A stretch of 64,000 bases of DNA from Burkholderiaceae bacterium (GTDB taxonomy: Bacteria > Pseudomonadota > Gammaproteobacteria > Burkholderiales > Burkholderiaceae_C). The stretch covers positions 62,001 through 126,000 of the forward strand of contig JAKLLA010000011.1 in assembly GCA_023150375.1 (NCBI GenBank), written 5' to 3'. Both the position numbers and the translations under genes were made by a program. This document shows positions 54,008-64,000 of this stretch, piece by piece (the first letter of the stretch is position 1; the number at the start of each line of letters is the position of its first letter). Below the pieces are notes generated by a model. It saw only the letters and a list, made by a program, of their open reading frames with translations, did no database searches and was not told the origin of the DNA.

Positions 54008-54943
54008 TTACTGCGCCAGCAGCGCGACGCGCTCGGTCTTGCGCGGGCCGCCCACCGCCGGGGCGGAGGGGGCCATGGGGCTGGCCGCCGGGGCGTCGGT
54101 GGCGACGTTGCCGCCCGCGGGGCTGCGATCCGGGCTGGCCGAGGCCACCGGCGGGACCGGCAGACGGGCCGTGGCGGGTACCGAGCGGCCCTTGATCAAC
54201 TGCTGCATGAAGCCCTGTTCGGCCAGCACCTTGAAGGCGTAGCCGCCATCGTCGGTGAGGTTGGCCGCCCCGACGTAGTAACGCAGTCCACCCTCGAGCG
54301 AGCCGGCCCGGGCGATGCAGTCCTTGAGCACCTGCACGCCCACGCGCAGGTTGGTGAGCGGGTCGAAGGCCGCATGGTTGCCGCCGAAGGCCACGTACTT
54401 GTCGTCGTGCACCTTGGTCATCACCTGCATCAGGCCCTGCGCGCCCACCGGGCTCTGTGCGAAGGGGTTGAAGCTGGACTCGATGGCCACGATGGCCAGG
54501 ATCAGCGTGGGCTCGAGGCCGACGCGCTGGCCCAGCGACCAGGCCTCCTGCACCAGGCGGGCGACCGGCTCGGGGGCGACGCGATAGCGCCGCGACAGCC
54601 ACTGCGCCACCACCGCCTGCTGGCGGTTCAGCTCGCTCGGGTCGGCCGCGGTGGCACGCTCGCCAGCGGAGATGTCGCCGGGCTCGAGCAGGTCGGTCTC
54701 GTCCGCCTCCGCCAGGCGATCCTCCTGGCGCTCGAGCAGCCAGCCCAGCGTCTTCTCCTCCAGCGTGGCGCGCACGTCGGCGCGCCCGCCGAGCAGGAAG
54801 GCGGCACTGAGCACCGCCAGGCCGAGCACGGCCAGGCTGTTGTGGCCGACGGCCAGCAGGCCATGGCCAAGGTCCGTCACGAAGACACGCAACGAGACGA
54901 CGACGGCCGACTTCGCACGTGCCCAGGCTCGGAATGCAGGCAT
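54008..54943 (-). CDS. Membrane-linked lytic transglycosylase
   Basis: A 311-residue SLT-domain protein. An N-terminal helix (NSLAVLGLAVLSAAFLLGG) anchors it; the catalytic Glu is in 'ILAIVAIESSFNPFAQSPVG', followed by 'AQGLMQVMTKVHDDKY' and 'NLRVGVQVLKD', typical of family 1 transglycosylases that cut peptidoglycan to anhydro-muropeptides. The tail is Pro/Ala-rich. AAGGAG 5 nt before ATG 54943 sets the start. Confidence 0.9.
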   Translation of the reverse strand: MPAFRAWARAKSAVVVSLRVFVTDLGHGLLAVGHNSLAVLGLAVLSAAFLLGGRADVRATLEEKTLGWLLERQEDRLAEADETDLLEPGDISAGERATAADPSELNRQQAVVAQWLSRRYRVAPEPVARLVQEAWSLGQRVGLEPTLILAIVAIESSFNPFAQSPVGAQGLMQVMTKVHDDKYVAFGGNHAAFDPLTNLRVGVQVLKDCIARAGSLEGGLRYYVGAANLTDDGGYAFKVLAEQGFMQQLIKGRSVPATARLPVPPVASASPDRSPAGGNVATDAPAASPMAPSAPAVGGPRKTERVALLAQ

Positions 54944-55212
54944 GACACTCCTTTCCAGGTCATGGGAGGCCGCCGAAGTCCGTCCTGCGGGAGGACGGAA
55001 ACGCTGCCTCGATAATTCCCGCCACCCTGTCGCACCGTCTGCGGCGGTGTTCGAATCGCACCCTCTGGCTGCGGCGGGACCGGTTGGGTACCCCCTGTGC
55101 AGGTGATTGTTGCACCGCACCAGGATTCCCGTTCATGAAAAACGGGCGGATTCTAGAAGTCGTCAAAATAACCGGTCAACCATGAGCCCTTCGGCTCTTA
55201 TGCATCTAAGTG

Positions 55213-56793
55213 ATGAAATACCGCGATCTGCGTGACTTCCTGGCCTCTCTCGAGGCCGCTGGCGAGCTGCTCACCGTCGACGAGCCGGTCTCGGTGCACC
55301 TGGAGATGACGGCGCTGTCGGACCGCGCGCTGCGCGAGCGCGGGCCGGCGCTGTTGTTTCGGGCGCCCTGCGACAGTCACAAACGCTTTCAGCGGGTGTC
55401 GGTTCTGACCAACTTGTTCGGCACACCCGAGCGGGTCGCCCGGGGCATGGGCGTCGAGAGTCTGGCGGCGCTGCGCGAGGTGGGCGAACTGCTGGCCAGC
55501 CTGAAGGAGCCCGAGCCGCCGCGCGGCCTGAAGGACGCCGGCCGGCTGATGCAGATGGCCCGCACCCTCTGGGACATGAAGCCGGCGCGGGTGCGCCGCC
55601 CGGCCTGCCAGGAGGAGCAGTTCGTCGGCGACGAAGTCGACCTGGGCCGCCTGCCGGTGCAGCACTGCTGGCCGGGCGATGCCGCGCCGCTGATCACCTG
55701 GGGGCTGGTGGTCACGCGCGGGCCGCAGTCGGTCCCGCGGCCGCGGCAGCGCCAGAACCTGGGCATCTATCGCCAGCAGGTGATCGGGCCGCGCCAGACC
55801 ATCATGCGCTGGCTGGCGCACCGCGGCGGTGCGCTGGACTTCCGCGAGTTCGCGCTCGCCAACCCGGGGCAGCCCTTCCCGATCGCGGTGGCGCTGGGGG
55901 CCGATCCGGCCACCATCCTGGGGGCGGTGACGCCGGTGCCCGACAGCCTGTCGGAGTACCAGTTCGCCGGCCTGCTGCGCGGCGGTCGCACCGAGCTGGC
56001 CGACAGCGGCGTGGGCGAGGGGGGGCTGGCGTTGCAGGTGCCTGCCAGCGCGGAGATCGTCCTCGAGGGGCACATTCCGACCGCACCGGCCGGCTGGGAG
56101 GGCCGCAGCGCGCACGGCGTGCCGCTGAAGGAGAAGGGCGGCTACCTGCACGCGCTGGAGGGGCCCTACGGCGACCACACCGGCTACTACAACGAGCAGG
56201 ACTGGTTCCCGGTCTTCGAGGTGCAGCGCCTGACGCAGCGCCGCGAGCCCATCTACCACTCCACCTACACCGGCAAGCCGCCCGACGAGCCGGCGGTGCT
56301 GGGCGTGGCGCTCAACGAAGTCTTCGTCCCCATCCTGCGCCGGCAGTTTCCGGAGATCGTCGACTTCTACCTGCCGCCCGAGGGCTGCAGCTACCGCATG
56401 GCGGTGATCAGCATGAAGAAGGCCTATGCCGGGCATGCCAAGCGGCTGATGTTCGGCCTGTGGAGCTTCCTGCGCCAGTTCATGTACACCAAGTTCATCG
56501 TCGTGGTCGACGACGACATCGACATCCGCTCCTGGCAGGAGGTGATCTGGGCCATCACCACCCGCATGGACCCGGTGCGCGACACCACCCTGGTCGAGCA
56601 CACCCCGATCGACTACCTGGACTTCGCCTCGCCGGTCTCCGGCCTGGGCGGCAAGATGGGCCTGGACGCCACGCACAAGTGGCCCGGAGAAACCCAGCGG
56701 GAATGGGGCCGCGCGATCACGATGGAGCGTGAGGTGACGCAGCGCATGGATGCACTGTGGGCGAAGCTGACCGCGGCCCCGGGGGCGCAGTGA
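55213..56793 (+). CDS. ubiD: UbiD-family decarboxylase
   Basis: A 526-residue prenyl-FMN-dependent decarboxylase, likely acting on the 3-polyprenyl-4-hydroxybenzoate step of ubiquinone synthesis. '[20 protein letters not shown]' is the family start; '[20 protein letters not shown]' contains the conserved acid residues, and '[20 protein letters not shown]' follows. The preceding GTG is in frame but the ATG was taken. No ubiX is adjacent. Confidence 0.94.
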   Translation: MKYRDLRDFLASLEAAGELLTVDEPVSVHLEMTALSDRALRERGPALLFRAPCDSHKRFQRVSVLTNLFGTPERVARGMGVESLAALREVGELLASLKEPEPPRGLKDAGRLMQMARTLWDMKPARVRRPACQEEQFVGDEVDLGRLPVQHCWPGDAAPLITWGLVVTRGPQSVPRPRQRQNLGIYRQQVIGPRQTIMRWLAHRGGALDFREFALANPGQPFPIAVALGADPATILGAVTPVPDSLSEYQFAGLLRGGRTELADSGVGEGGLALQVPASAEIVLEGHIPTAPAGWEGRSAHGVPLKEKGGYLHALEGPYGDHTGYYNEQDWFPVFEVQRLTQRREPIYHSTYTGKPPDEPAVLGVALNEVFVPILRRQFPEIVDFYLPPEGCSYRMAVISMKKAYAGHAKRLMFGLWSFLRQFMYTKFIVVVDDDIDIRSWQEVIWAITTRMDPVRDTTLVEHTPIDYLDFASPVSGLGGKMGLDATHKWPGETQREWGRAITMEREVTQRMDALWAKLTAAPGAQ

Positions 56794-56916
56794 ACGCGCT
56801 GGCGGGCGTGGAACGGCATCGCGCTTGCCCGTCAAGGCAAGCCGGTCGATGGTGCCCCGGCCCGTCATAGCGCCGTCCCCCCTTGTGGCGGCGCGGCGCC
56901 CGGCGTAATCTGGCGC

Positions 56917-57057
56917 TGCCTGCACGACGCAGGCCCCTGAATCCCCGCAGTCGCTGCGGGGAAGGGAGATCGGACCTGAAACCTCCGGCCTCCCGGACGG
57001 TCACCGCTCGAGGGACCACCCCGCCCGCGAACTTCGGTTCCGGGCGGGTTTCTGTTT
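56917..57057 (+). ncRNA. Candidate structured RNA with promoter-like boxes and terminator
   Basis: The 335-bp space between convergent ubiD and the YdcF-like gene (56794-57128) has no plausible gene but shows three ordered hairpins on the plus strand: GCCTGC/GCAGGC (56918-56934), CCCCGCAG/CTGCGGGG (56943-56961) and the terminator at 57020-57057. A weak promoter TTGTGG-N17-TAATCT (56883-56911) would start a transcript of about 140 nt. It could be a small RNA or only the ubiD 3' end. I could not match it to 6S, tmRNA or a known riboswitch. Confidence 0.4.
57020..57057 (+). terminator. Intrinsic terminator after ubiD/candidate RNA
   Basis: A 12-bp stem with one bulged C (CCCGCCCGCGAAC / GTTCCGGGCGGG), a TTCG tetraloop, then TTTCTGTTT. 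It is oriented for plus-strand transcription only. Confidence 0.85.
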
Positions 57058-57128
57058 GTTCGTCCCGGTACGGCTTGCGAGTCGTGCACGAAGGCCCGCA
57101 TCGACGCCGGTCTGCATCGACACCCGCT

Positions 57129-57977
57129 TCAGCGAGCGGCCGGCGCGGGTGGTGGTGCGGCGCCGGGGGGCGCAGGCGGGGCGTGCGGGGTCAGCCACAG
57201 CCCGACGATCTCGTGCACCGCCTGGTGCACACGATGTGCACCTTCGCCGGAGGGCAGCCAGGCCAGCAGGCCCTCCTCGGCCACATCCAGGTAGTCGGTG
57301 GCGGCTGGCAGGATGTCGATGCCACGCGGGACCGCCTCGGCCTGGAACCAGCGCAGCGCGCGCGGCATGTGCACCGCCTGGGTGACCAGCAGCACCCGCC
57401 GGATGCCCGCCGCCTGCAGCCGCGGCAGGATCTCGCGGGCGTTGCCGGCGGTGTCGCGCGAGCGGCCCTCCTGCCAGCGCAGCACCGCGCCGCGCTCCTG
57501 CACGACCTGCGCGGCCACCTCGGCTTCGGACAGCCGGCCCCGCTCGGCCCAGCCGACGCCGCCGGCGTAGGCCAGCGGCAGGCCGGTGCGTGCGGCCAGC
57601 CACAGCCCATGGTCCAGGCGCAGCTGGCCGTTGGGCGAGAGGCTGCCGCGGCCGGTGTCGGCGGCCCGCTCGCGCCGGCCGGCACCCAGCACCAGGATCA
57701 CGGTCGGCAGGCGCGCCGCCTCGGCGCGCAGCGCGGCCAGACGCTGCAGCGACGGGGGCGGCGGCGGGCGCAGCCAGTGGTCCTGCAGCCAGCGCGCGGT
57801 GCCGCCGCACAGCGACAGCCAGAGCCCCAGCCCGCTGACGACGAAGGCTGCGGTGGCGGCACGGCGGCGCCGCAGCGCCCAGGCCAGCGCCAGCAGCGGC
57901 AGCCACAGGCCCGGCGGCAGCAGCAGCGCGTTGAGCACCGGCCTGAGCGGCCCCAGCCACTCGGCCAGCGCGGTCAT
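57129..57977 (-). CDS. YdcF/SanA/ElyC-like membrane protein (DUF218)
   Basis: A 282-residue protein with two N-terminal helices (LLLPPGLWLPLLALAWALR and AATAAFVVSGLGLWLSLCG) and a DUF218 domain: 'TVILVLGAGRRERA', 'PLAYAGGVGWAERG' and 'RRVLLVTQAVHMPRALRWFQ'. ElyC and SanA relatives affect envelope integrity and lipid-linked precursor use. Pro/Ala-rich C terminus. Convergent with ubiD. Confidence 0.83.
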   Translation of the reverse strand: MTALAEWLGPLRPVLNALLLPPGLWLPLLALAWALRRRRAATAAFVVSGLGLWLSLCGGTARWLQDHWLRPPPPPSLQRLAALRAEAARLPTVILVLGAGRRERAADTGRGSLSPNGQLRLDHGLWLAARTGLPLAYAGGVGWAERGRLSEAEVAAQVVQERGAVLRWQEGRSRDTAGNAREILPRLQAAGIRRVLLVTQAVHMPRALRWFQAEAVPRGIDILPAATDYLDVAEEGLLAWLPSGEGAHRVHQAVHEIVGLWLTPHAPPAPPGAAPPPAPAAR

Positions 57978-58010
57978 GACCCCACCCCGGCGGCGACCGC
58001 CCCGGGCGCG

Positions 58011-58016
58011 AATAAT
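58011..58016 (+). promoter_or_regulatory. Candidate -10 box of msrA
   Basis: AATAAT (5 of 6 to TATAAT) lies 29 bp before the msrA ATG, with GGAG between them as ribosome-binding site. The -35 position shows nothing convincing. Confidence 0.35.
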
Positions 58017-58045
58017 CGTGTTCGCCCGTTCGCAGGAGCCCGCCG

Positions 58046-58621
58046 ATGCACGACCCCGTTCCGACCCCCGCCCCGCAGGGGAGTGCTGCCGCCTCGGCGG
58101 CCGGCATCACGCTGGCCGGCGGCTGCTTCTGGTGCCTGGAGGCCGTCTTCCTGGAGGTGCGCGGTGTGCGCTCGGTGCACAGCGGCTATGCCAACGGCCA
58201 CACGGGGCAGCCCGACTACGAGTCGGTCTGCAGCGGCACGACCGGCTACGCGGAAGTGGTGCAGATCACCTGGGACCCGGCCGTGATCGGGCTGGACGAG
58301 CTGCTGCAGATCTTCTTCGTCATCCACGATCCGACCACCCTGAACCGGCAGGGCCACGACGTGGGCACGCAGTACCGCAGCGGCATCTACTGGCACGACG
58401 AGGCGCAGCGCGCGACGATCGACGCGGTGCTGGCCGAGGCGGCCCGGGCCTGGGCCGCCCCGCTGGTCACCGAGGTGGCGCCGCTGCGCAGCTTCTGGCC
58501 GGCCGAGGCCTACCACCAGCGCTACTTCGAGCGGCATCCGCAGCAGGGCTACTGCCGCCATGTCGTGGCGCCCAAGCTGGAGAAGTTCCGCACCAACTTC
58601 GCCGCCCTGCGGCGCGGCTGA
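58046..58621 (+). CDS. msrA: Peptide methionine sulfoxide reductase A
   Basis: A 191-residue enzyme reducing methionine S-sulfoxide. Catalytic Cys in 'LAGGCFWCLEAVFLEVRG' ; 'NGHTGQPDYESVCSGTTGYA' and 'QGHDVGTQYRSGIYW' are family motifs; a resolving Cys candidate lies in QQGYCRHVV. GGAG before ATG 58046. Confidence 0.96.
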   Translation: MHDPVPTPAPQGSAAASAAGITLAGGCFWCLEAVFLEVRGVRSVHSGYANGHTGQPDYESVCSGTTGYAEVVQITWDPAVIGLDELLQIFFVIHDPTTLNRQGHDVGTQYRSGIYWHDEAQRATIDAVLAEAARAWAAPLVTEVAPLRSFWPAEAYHQRYFERHPQQGYCRHVVAPKLEKFRTNFAALRRG

Positions 58622-58673
58622 CGTCCCGGCCCCTCGGCGTGCCCGGAGGCCCGCTGCCGGCGCGGCGCCCCCT

Positions 58674-59309
58674 TCAGGGCGCGAGGCGCTCGCGCAACCA
58701 CTGGCCGTCGACCCTGCGGTAGCTCAGGCGGTCGTGCAGGCGGGACTTGCGGCCCTGCCAGAACTCCCAGCGGTCCGGCTCCAGCCGGAAGCCGCCCCAG
58801 TGCGGCGGGCGGGGCGGGTGCAGACCGTGCTCGGCCGCCATCCGGGCCACGTTGGCCACCAGCACGGCGCGCGAGGCGATCACCTCGCTCTGCGGCGAGG
58901 CCCAGGCGCCCAGGCGGGAGTCGAGCGGGCGGCTGGCGTAGTAGGCGTCCGACTCGGCCGGATCGCAGCGCGTCACCGCACCCTCGATGCGCACCACCCG
59001 CTCGAGTTCGACCCAGTGGAACTGCAGCGCCGCGAAGGGCCGCTCGGCGAGTTCCCGGCCCTTGCGGCTGTGGTAGTTGGTGTACCAGACGATGCCCCGG
59101 GCGTCGTAGCCCTTGATCAGCACCACCCGGGTGGACGGCCGGCCGTCCGGACCGACCGTGGCCAGCGTCATGGCGTTGGGCTCGGGCAGCTGGGCCTTCA
59201 GGGCCTCCTGCATCCAGAGGTCGAACTGGCGCAGCGGCTCGTCGGTGGCCATCGACTCGTCCAGCTCGCCGGATTCGTAGCTCTTGCGCAGTTGGGACAG
59301 GGAAGTCAT
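58674..59309 (-). CDS. pdxH: Pyridoxamine 5'-phosphate oxidase
   Basis: A 211-residue FMN enzyme making PLP. '[17 protein letters not shown]' at the N terminus, '[20 protein letters not shown]', '[13 protein letters not shown]'-like ([16 protein letters not shown]) and '[18 protein letters not shown]' match PdxH closely. It appears leaderless: TATACT ends 6 nt before the ATG. Confidence 0.96.
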   Translation of the reverse strand: MTSLSQLRKSYESGELDESMATDEPLRQFDLWMQEALKAQLPEPNAMTLATVGPDGRPSTRVVLIKGYDARGIVWYTNYHSRKGRELAERPFAALQFHWVELERVVRIEGAVTRCDPAESDAYYASRPLDSRLGAWASPQSEVIASRAVLVANVARMAAEHGLHPPRPPHWGGFRLEPDRWEFWQGRKSRLHDRLSYRRVDGQWLRERLAP

Positions 59310-59315
59310 GGCTGC

Positions 59316-59321
59316 AGTATA
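59316..59321 (-). promoter_or_regulatory. Candidate -10 box of pdxH, leaderless arrangement
   Basis: On the minus strand TATACT (5 of 6) is followed by six nt and the pdxH ATG. No ribosome-binding site is present. Confidence 0.45.
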
Positions 59322-59502
59322 GAAAGCCCGGGCCCGGTCGGGCCGCCCCCCGGTGATCTCCCCTAAGTGAAGGCACCACTTCCGGGGGGCGCGCTTGTGC
59401 GATCCGATAGGGGCTGCGTCGGCCTGCGCGGCCCTTCCGAGACCTCCTGCGGCGGCACGCCGGCGGGCCGGGCCGCAAAGCGCCGCTCTTCGAAGCAAGG
59501 AC

Positions 59503-59628
59503 ATGAACAACAAGAGCCGCAACACCATCGGGCAGAGAATGCCCTGTCGCGCTGCGAGCCGGTACGCCAGCGGGGCGGCAGGTGCGGGATCGGGCGTCGG
59601 CCTGGCGTCTTCGCGGAGGGCACCATGA
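59503..59628 (+). CDS. Possible 41-codon upstream reading frame
   Basis: In the 315-bp space between pdxH and the nucleotidyltransferase gene (59310-59624), an ATG at 59503 with AAGGA just before it opens [15 protein letters not shown] and ends in a TGA that overlaps the next ATG (ATGA). The peptide is Ala/Gly/Arg-rich with no family; it may be a coupled leader or chance. The rest of the space is GC-rich with no other feature seen. Confidence 0.2.
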   Translation: MNNKSRNTIGQRMPCRAASRYASGAAGAGSGVGLASSRRAP

Positions 59629-60278
59629 TCGGGCAACGGGTACCGGGGCCGGTCGTGGTCGTGCTGGCGGCCGGCCGCGGGGCACGCTTCGACGGCGAGG
59701 GCCACAAGCTGAGTCAGCCGCTGGACGACCGCAGCGTGCTGGCGCGCACGCTCGAGCAGGTCGTGGCCAGCGGGCTGCAGCTGGTGGTGGTGACCACCGC
59801 AGCGCTGGTGCCGATCGCCCAGGAGGTGGTGGCCGCGCGCGACATCGTGCTGCTGCCGCCGGTGGGATCGGGTTCCACCGAGCCGCTGGGCATGGGATAC
59901 ACCATCGCCACCGGCGTGCGGGCCCGCCCGAACGCCACCGCCTGGCTGATCCTGCCGGCCGACATGCCGCTGGTGCGCCCATCCACCCTGATGGCGCTGG
60001 CACGCAGCCTGGGGCAGCACTCGGTCGTGCATCCGCAGTACCGGGCGCGCCGGGGGCATCCGGTGGGGTTCTCGGCCGAACTCTACGACGAGCTGGTCAA
60101 GCTGCGCGGCGACGAGGGGGCTCGGCGCCTGCTGGCGCGCTATCCGGTGCATGCCGTCGAGGTCGACGATCCCGGCGTCCTGGTCGACGTCGACACCCGC
60201 CACGACCTGGCGCTGGCCCAGCAGTTGCAGGCCGGTACGCTGGCCGATCCCGAACTGCGCTTCGGTGCGCGTGTCTGA
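59625..60278 (+). CDS. MobA-like NTP transferase (molybdopterin cytidylyltransferase type)
   Basis: A 217-residue nucleotidyltransferase. '[20 protein letters not shown]' is the NTP-binding loop (LAAGxGxR..KL), '[15 protein letters not shown]' has the metal-binding DMP, and '[12 protein letters not shown]' is the C-terminal signature. MocA relatives add CMP to molybdenum cofactor for xanthine dehydrogenase-type enzymes. No moco enzymes lie beside it. GGAGG 6 nt before ATG 59625. Confidence 0.85.
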   Translation: MIGQRVPGPVVVVLAAGRGARFDGEGHKLSQPLDDRSVLARTLEQVVASGLQLVVVTTAALVPIAQEVVAARDIVLLPPVGSGSTEPLGMGYTIATGVRARPNATAWLILPADMPLVRPSTLMALARSLGQHSVVHPQYRARRGHPVGFSAELYDELVKLRGDEGARRLLARYPVHAVEVDDPGVLVDVDTRHDLALAQQLQAGTLADPELRFGARV

Positions 60279-60323
60279 GCGTCTGCACGACGCCGACCGC
60301 GCCCTGTCGCTTCCGTGTCAGGG

Positions 60324-60352
60324 AAGACGCGTACACTCTTTGCGTCTTTTTT
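60324..60352 (+). terminator. Intrinsic terminator after the NTP transferase gene
   Basis: Arms AAGACGC (60324-60330) and GCGTCTT (60342-60348) with T-run TTTTTT. The loop contains TACACT, which could also be a -10 for the OmpA-like gene that follows. Confidence 0.7.
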
Positions 60353-60371
60353 CACGTTCCGGAGTCGATGG

Positions 60372-60932
60372 ATGAGCAGTCAGGATGAAGACCAGGGCAC
60401 CAAGGCCGGTCTGGTGGTGATCGTCGGGGTCGTGGCCGTGGCGTTGCTGGTGGCGCTGGGCATGGCGATTCGGCATTCCTTCAAGTCGGCCGCTGCGCCG
60501 GTGGTGGCCGAGGTGGCGGCCGATGCGGCCTCGGCGGCGGCGCCTGCCGGTGCGGCGTCCGGCGCGGCGCACGCGGCGACGGACACGCTGGTCGACCTGA
60601 GCCCCACCGGGCCCGCGCTGGCCACCGTGTACTTCGGCTCCGGCCAGGCCGACGTGGCCGCCGATGCCGACGCGGCCCTGGCGCAGGCGGTGCAGGCCCT
60701 GGCCGGCGCGGCGGGCAAGAAGGTGCTGCTGTCGGGCTACCACGACAGCACCGGCGATCCGGCGCGCAATGCCGAGCTGGCCAAGGAGCGCGCCAAGGCG
60801 GTGCGTGCGGCCCTGGTGGCCCGCGGCCTGAGCCAGGAGCAGGTGCTGCTGCGCAAGCCCGAGGTCACCGCCGGTGGCGGCAGCGACCAGGAGGCGCGCC
60901 GCGTCGAGATCCGCGTGGTCGACGCGCCCTGA
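60372..60932 (+). CDS. OmpA-like domain protein with one membrane anchor
   Basis: A 186-residue protein: anchor 'GLVVIVGVVAVALLVALGM' (about 13-31), Ala-rich linker, then an OmpA C-terminal-like peptidoglycan-binding domain with 'VYFGSGQADVAADADAALAQ' and 'SGYHDSTGDPARNAELAKER'. GGAG 8 nt before ATG 60372 sets the start. Such proteins tether the inner membrane to the wall. Ends in a strong terminator. Confidence 0.85.
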   Translation: MSSQDEDQGTKAGLVVIVGVVAVALLVALGMAIRHSFKSAAAPVVAEVAADAASAAAPAGAASGAAHAATDTLVDLSPTGPALATVYFGSGQADVAADADAALAQAVQALAGAAGKKVLLSGYHDSTGDPARNAELAKERAKAVRAALVARGLSQEQVLLRKPEVTAGGGSDQEARRVEIRVVDAP

Positions 60933-61005
60933 TCCGGACCGGGCGGCGCGCGCTCCGTGCGTCGCCCGGTACCGAGCTGGGCCGCCGAGCGTTGCGGCCC
61001 GATCC

Positions 61006-61059
61006 AGCCCTGCGGCCCGCCCGGCAATGTCCGGGACGGGCCGCAGGGCTTTCTGTTTT
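61006..61059 (+). terminator. Strong intrinsic terminator after the OmpA-like gene
   Basis: A perfect 14-bp stem (AGCCCTGCGGCCCG / CGGGCCGCAGGGCT) with an inner CCCGG/CCGGG stem and a TTTCTGTTTT tail. Confidence 0.92.
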
Positions 61060-61086
61060 GACGCTGTAACCAGGTTACGTTCTAAT
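61058..61086 (+). promoter_or_regulatory. Sigma-70-type promoter of edd
   Basis: TTGACG (61058-61063) and TCTAAT (61081-61086), each 5 of 6 to consensus, with exactly 17 bp between. It is the best promoter in the window. Start of transcription about 61093, leader about 90 nt to the edd ATG. Confidence 0.75.
61066..61078. promoter_or_regulatory. Palindromic operator in the edd promoter spacer
   Basis: GTAACCAGGTTAC, perfect 6-bp half-sites with a single central base, lies wholly between -35 and -10, where a bound protein would block RNA polymerase. TGTAA...TTAC resembles HexR sites that control edd/zwf genes in proteobacteria; the identity of the regulator is inference. Confidence 0.65.
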
Positions 61087-61183
61087 TTGAGCCAGAGTTT
61101 CATGCCGCGTGCCGGATCCGGTCGCCCGATTCGATCGTCTGCTCCGAGCGTCCGGCGCGTGCCCTCCGACCCGACAGAACGCC

Positions 61184-63004
<1,821 letters not shown>

Positions 63005-63063
63005 CGGCGCTGCCCCCCCTTCCCGCGCGATCTCTCACCTGCCGACTGCCTGCAGAAAGTTCC

Positions 63064-63687
63064 ATGAACCCCCTCGACCTTGCCACCCACGGCCCCGTCA
63101 TCCCCGTCATCGTGATCGAGCGTGTCGCCGACGCGCTGCCGCTGGCCCGCGCGCTGCTGGCCGGCGGTGTGCGGGTGCTGGAGGTCACGCTGCGCACCCC
63201 GGCGGCGCTGGACGCCATCCGCGCCATCGCCGCCGAGCTGCCCGAGGCCATCGTCGGCGCCGGCACGGTGCGCTCGGCGGCCGACGCCGAGGCCGCGCTG
63301 GCCGCCGGCAGCCGATTCGCCGTCAGCCCCGGCTACACGCCGGAGGTCGGCCGGGCCTGTCGCAGTCTGGGCCTGCCGCTGCTGCCCGGCGTGGCCAGCG
63401 CCAGCGAAGTCATGACCGCCAACGCCGACGGCTGGCACTTTCTCAAGCTCTTCCCGGCCACCGCAGTGGGGGGCCTGAACCTGCTGAAGGCCTTCGCCGG
63501 GCCCTTCCACGACGTCGCCTTCTGCCCCACCGGCGGCATCACCCCGGAGACCGCGCCGCAGTTCCTGGCGCTGCCCAACGTGAAGGTCTGCGGCGGCTCC
63601 TGGCTGACGCCGGCCGACGCGCTGCGCGACGGGGACTGGGCGCGCATCACCCGGCTGGCGCAGGCGGCGCAGGCATTGCGGGGCTGA
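63064..63687 (+). CDS. eda: KDPG/KHG aldolase
   Basis: A 207-residue class I aldolase splitting KDPG into pyruvate and glyceraldehyde 3-phosphate. Catalytic Glu in '[12 protein letters not shown]', the phosphate site 'IVGAGTVRS', Schiff-base lysine in '[20 protein letters not shown]' and '[10 protein letters not shown]'. Same transcript as edd. Confidence 0.96.
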   Translation: MNPLDLATHGPVIPVIVIERVADALPLARALLAGGVRVLEVTLRTPAALDAIRAIAAELPEAIVGAGTVRSAADAEAALAAGSRFAVSPGYTPEVGRACRSLGLPLLPGVASASEVMTANADGWHFLKLFPATAVGGLNLLKAFAGPFHDVAFCPTGGITPETAPQFLALPNVKVCGGSWLTPADALRDGDWARITRLAQAAQALRG

Positions 63688-63744
63688 TCGGGCCGGCCGG
63701 GGCCATGCCTTCGTACGGTCCGAGGTCGTCCTGGGGGCTGCGCT

Positions 63745-64000
63745 TCAGAGATCGCGCCGTGCCATCTTCAGCCGGAAGGCCTGGTCGATGCGCACCGCGC
63801 GCGGCCCCGGCTGCAGCGTGAACGGCTGCCCCGCCTCCAGCGTGCCCGGGCGGGCCACGCGCAGGTAGAAGCCGCAGCAGCCGGAGTCCGCCATGACCCG
63901 GGCGGCGCGGGCGAAGCCCATCACCGCGACGAACTTGTCGCAGGGCTGGCGCGGTTCGCTGACGACCAGCTCGCAGTCGGGCAGCCGCAGGCGGTCGCCG
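63745..64000 (-). CDS. MOSC domain protein, C-terminal part (partial)
   Basis: The last 85 codons of a minus-strand gene whose start lies beyond the window. 'VSEPRQPCDKFVAVMGFARA' then 'ADSGCCGFYLRVARPGTLEA' matches YiiM-type MOSC proteins, where the Cys in QPC may bind molybdenum cofactor sulfur. YiiM detoxifies N-hydroxylated base analogues with molybdenum cofactor. Confidence 0.85.
   Translation of the reverse strand, partial: GDRLRLPDCELVVSEPRQPCDKFVAVMGFARAARVMADSGCCGFYLRVARPGTLEAGQPFTLQPGPRAVRIDQAFRLKMARRDL

Overview
This 64 kb window is a high-GC bacterial chromosome segment, packed with genes on both strands and with no phage, insertion sequence, CRISPR array, tRNA or rRNA that I could find. 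Gene content and order (ybgC-tolQRA, ribD-ribBA-ribH-nusB, glyA-nrdR followed by type IV minor pilins, a urease operon next to a urtABCDE urea transporter, edd-eda) point to a betaproteobacterium of the Burkholderiales, probably near the Rubrivivax/Leptothrix/Sphaerotilus group. That placement is inference; there is no 16S gene here to confirm it.

Layout. 1-8.6 kb: end of an unidentified gene, a DMT exporter, lplT divergent from alr, ileS, a CopD-like membrane protein, and an orphan norEF-like pair. 8.6-14.5 kb (minus): urease operon in the order ureA-B-C-E-F-GNAT-G-D, with a 68-bp tandem repeat at the ureA start. 14.8-19.6 kb (plus): a very large sensor that fuses an NCS1-type permease, a cysteine-rich module, a histidine kinase and a receiver, overlapping a LuxR-type response regulator gene. 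19.6-22.3 kb: a glycosyltransferase, a DUF4405 membrane protein and a dienelactone-hydrolase-like enzyme. 22.5-28.3 kb (plus): urtABCDE, then a small coiled-coil protein. 28.9-34.6 kb: AsmA-like protein, HI0933-type flavoprotein, HtrA-type protease and a small GNAT. 34.6-52.5 kb, all minus: reading in transcription order, nrdR, five minor pilins, ribD-ribBA-ribH-nusB, an aminotransferase, a Ser/Thr kinase, ybgC-tolQRA, an HD-GYP protein and a PAS-GGDEF-EAL protein. 52.5-64 kb: glyA, lytic transglycosylase, ubiD, a possible structured RNA, YdcF-like protein, msrA, pdxH, a MobA-like nucleotidyltransferase, an OmpA-like protein, edd-eda and a partial MOSC protein.

How it fits together. The centre of the window looks like a urea module: high-affinity urea import (urt), hydrolysis to ammonia and CO2 (ure), and between them a transporter-like two-component sensor that could report an extracellular nitrogen compound. 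The sensor, the hairpin-bearing repeats at ureA, and the terminator between urtA and urtB are the most interesting parts. The edd-eda pair gives the Entner-Doudoroff lower steps under what looks like a repressible sigma-70 promoter. Several genes (alr, dienelactone hydrolase, HI0933 flavoprotein, pdxH) have a -10-like box only 6-7 nt before the ATG, suggesting leaderless mRNAs.
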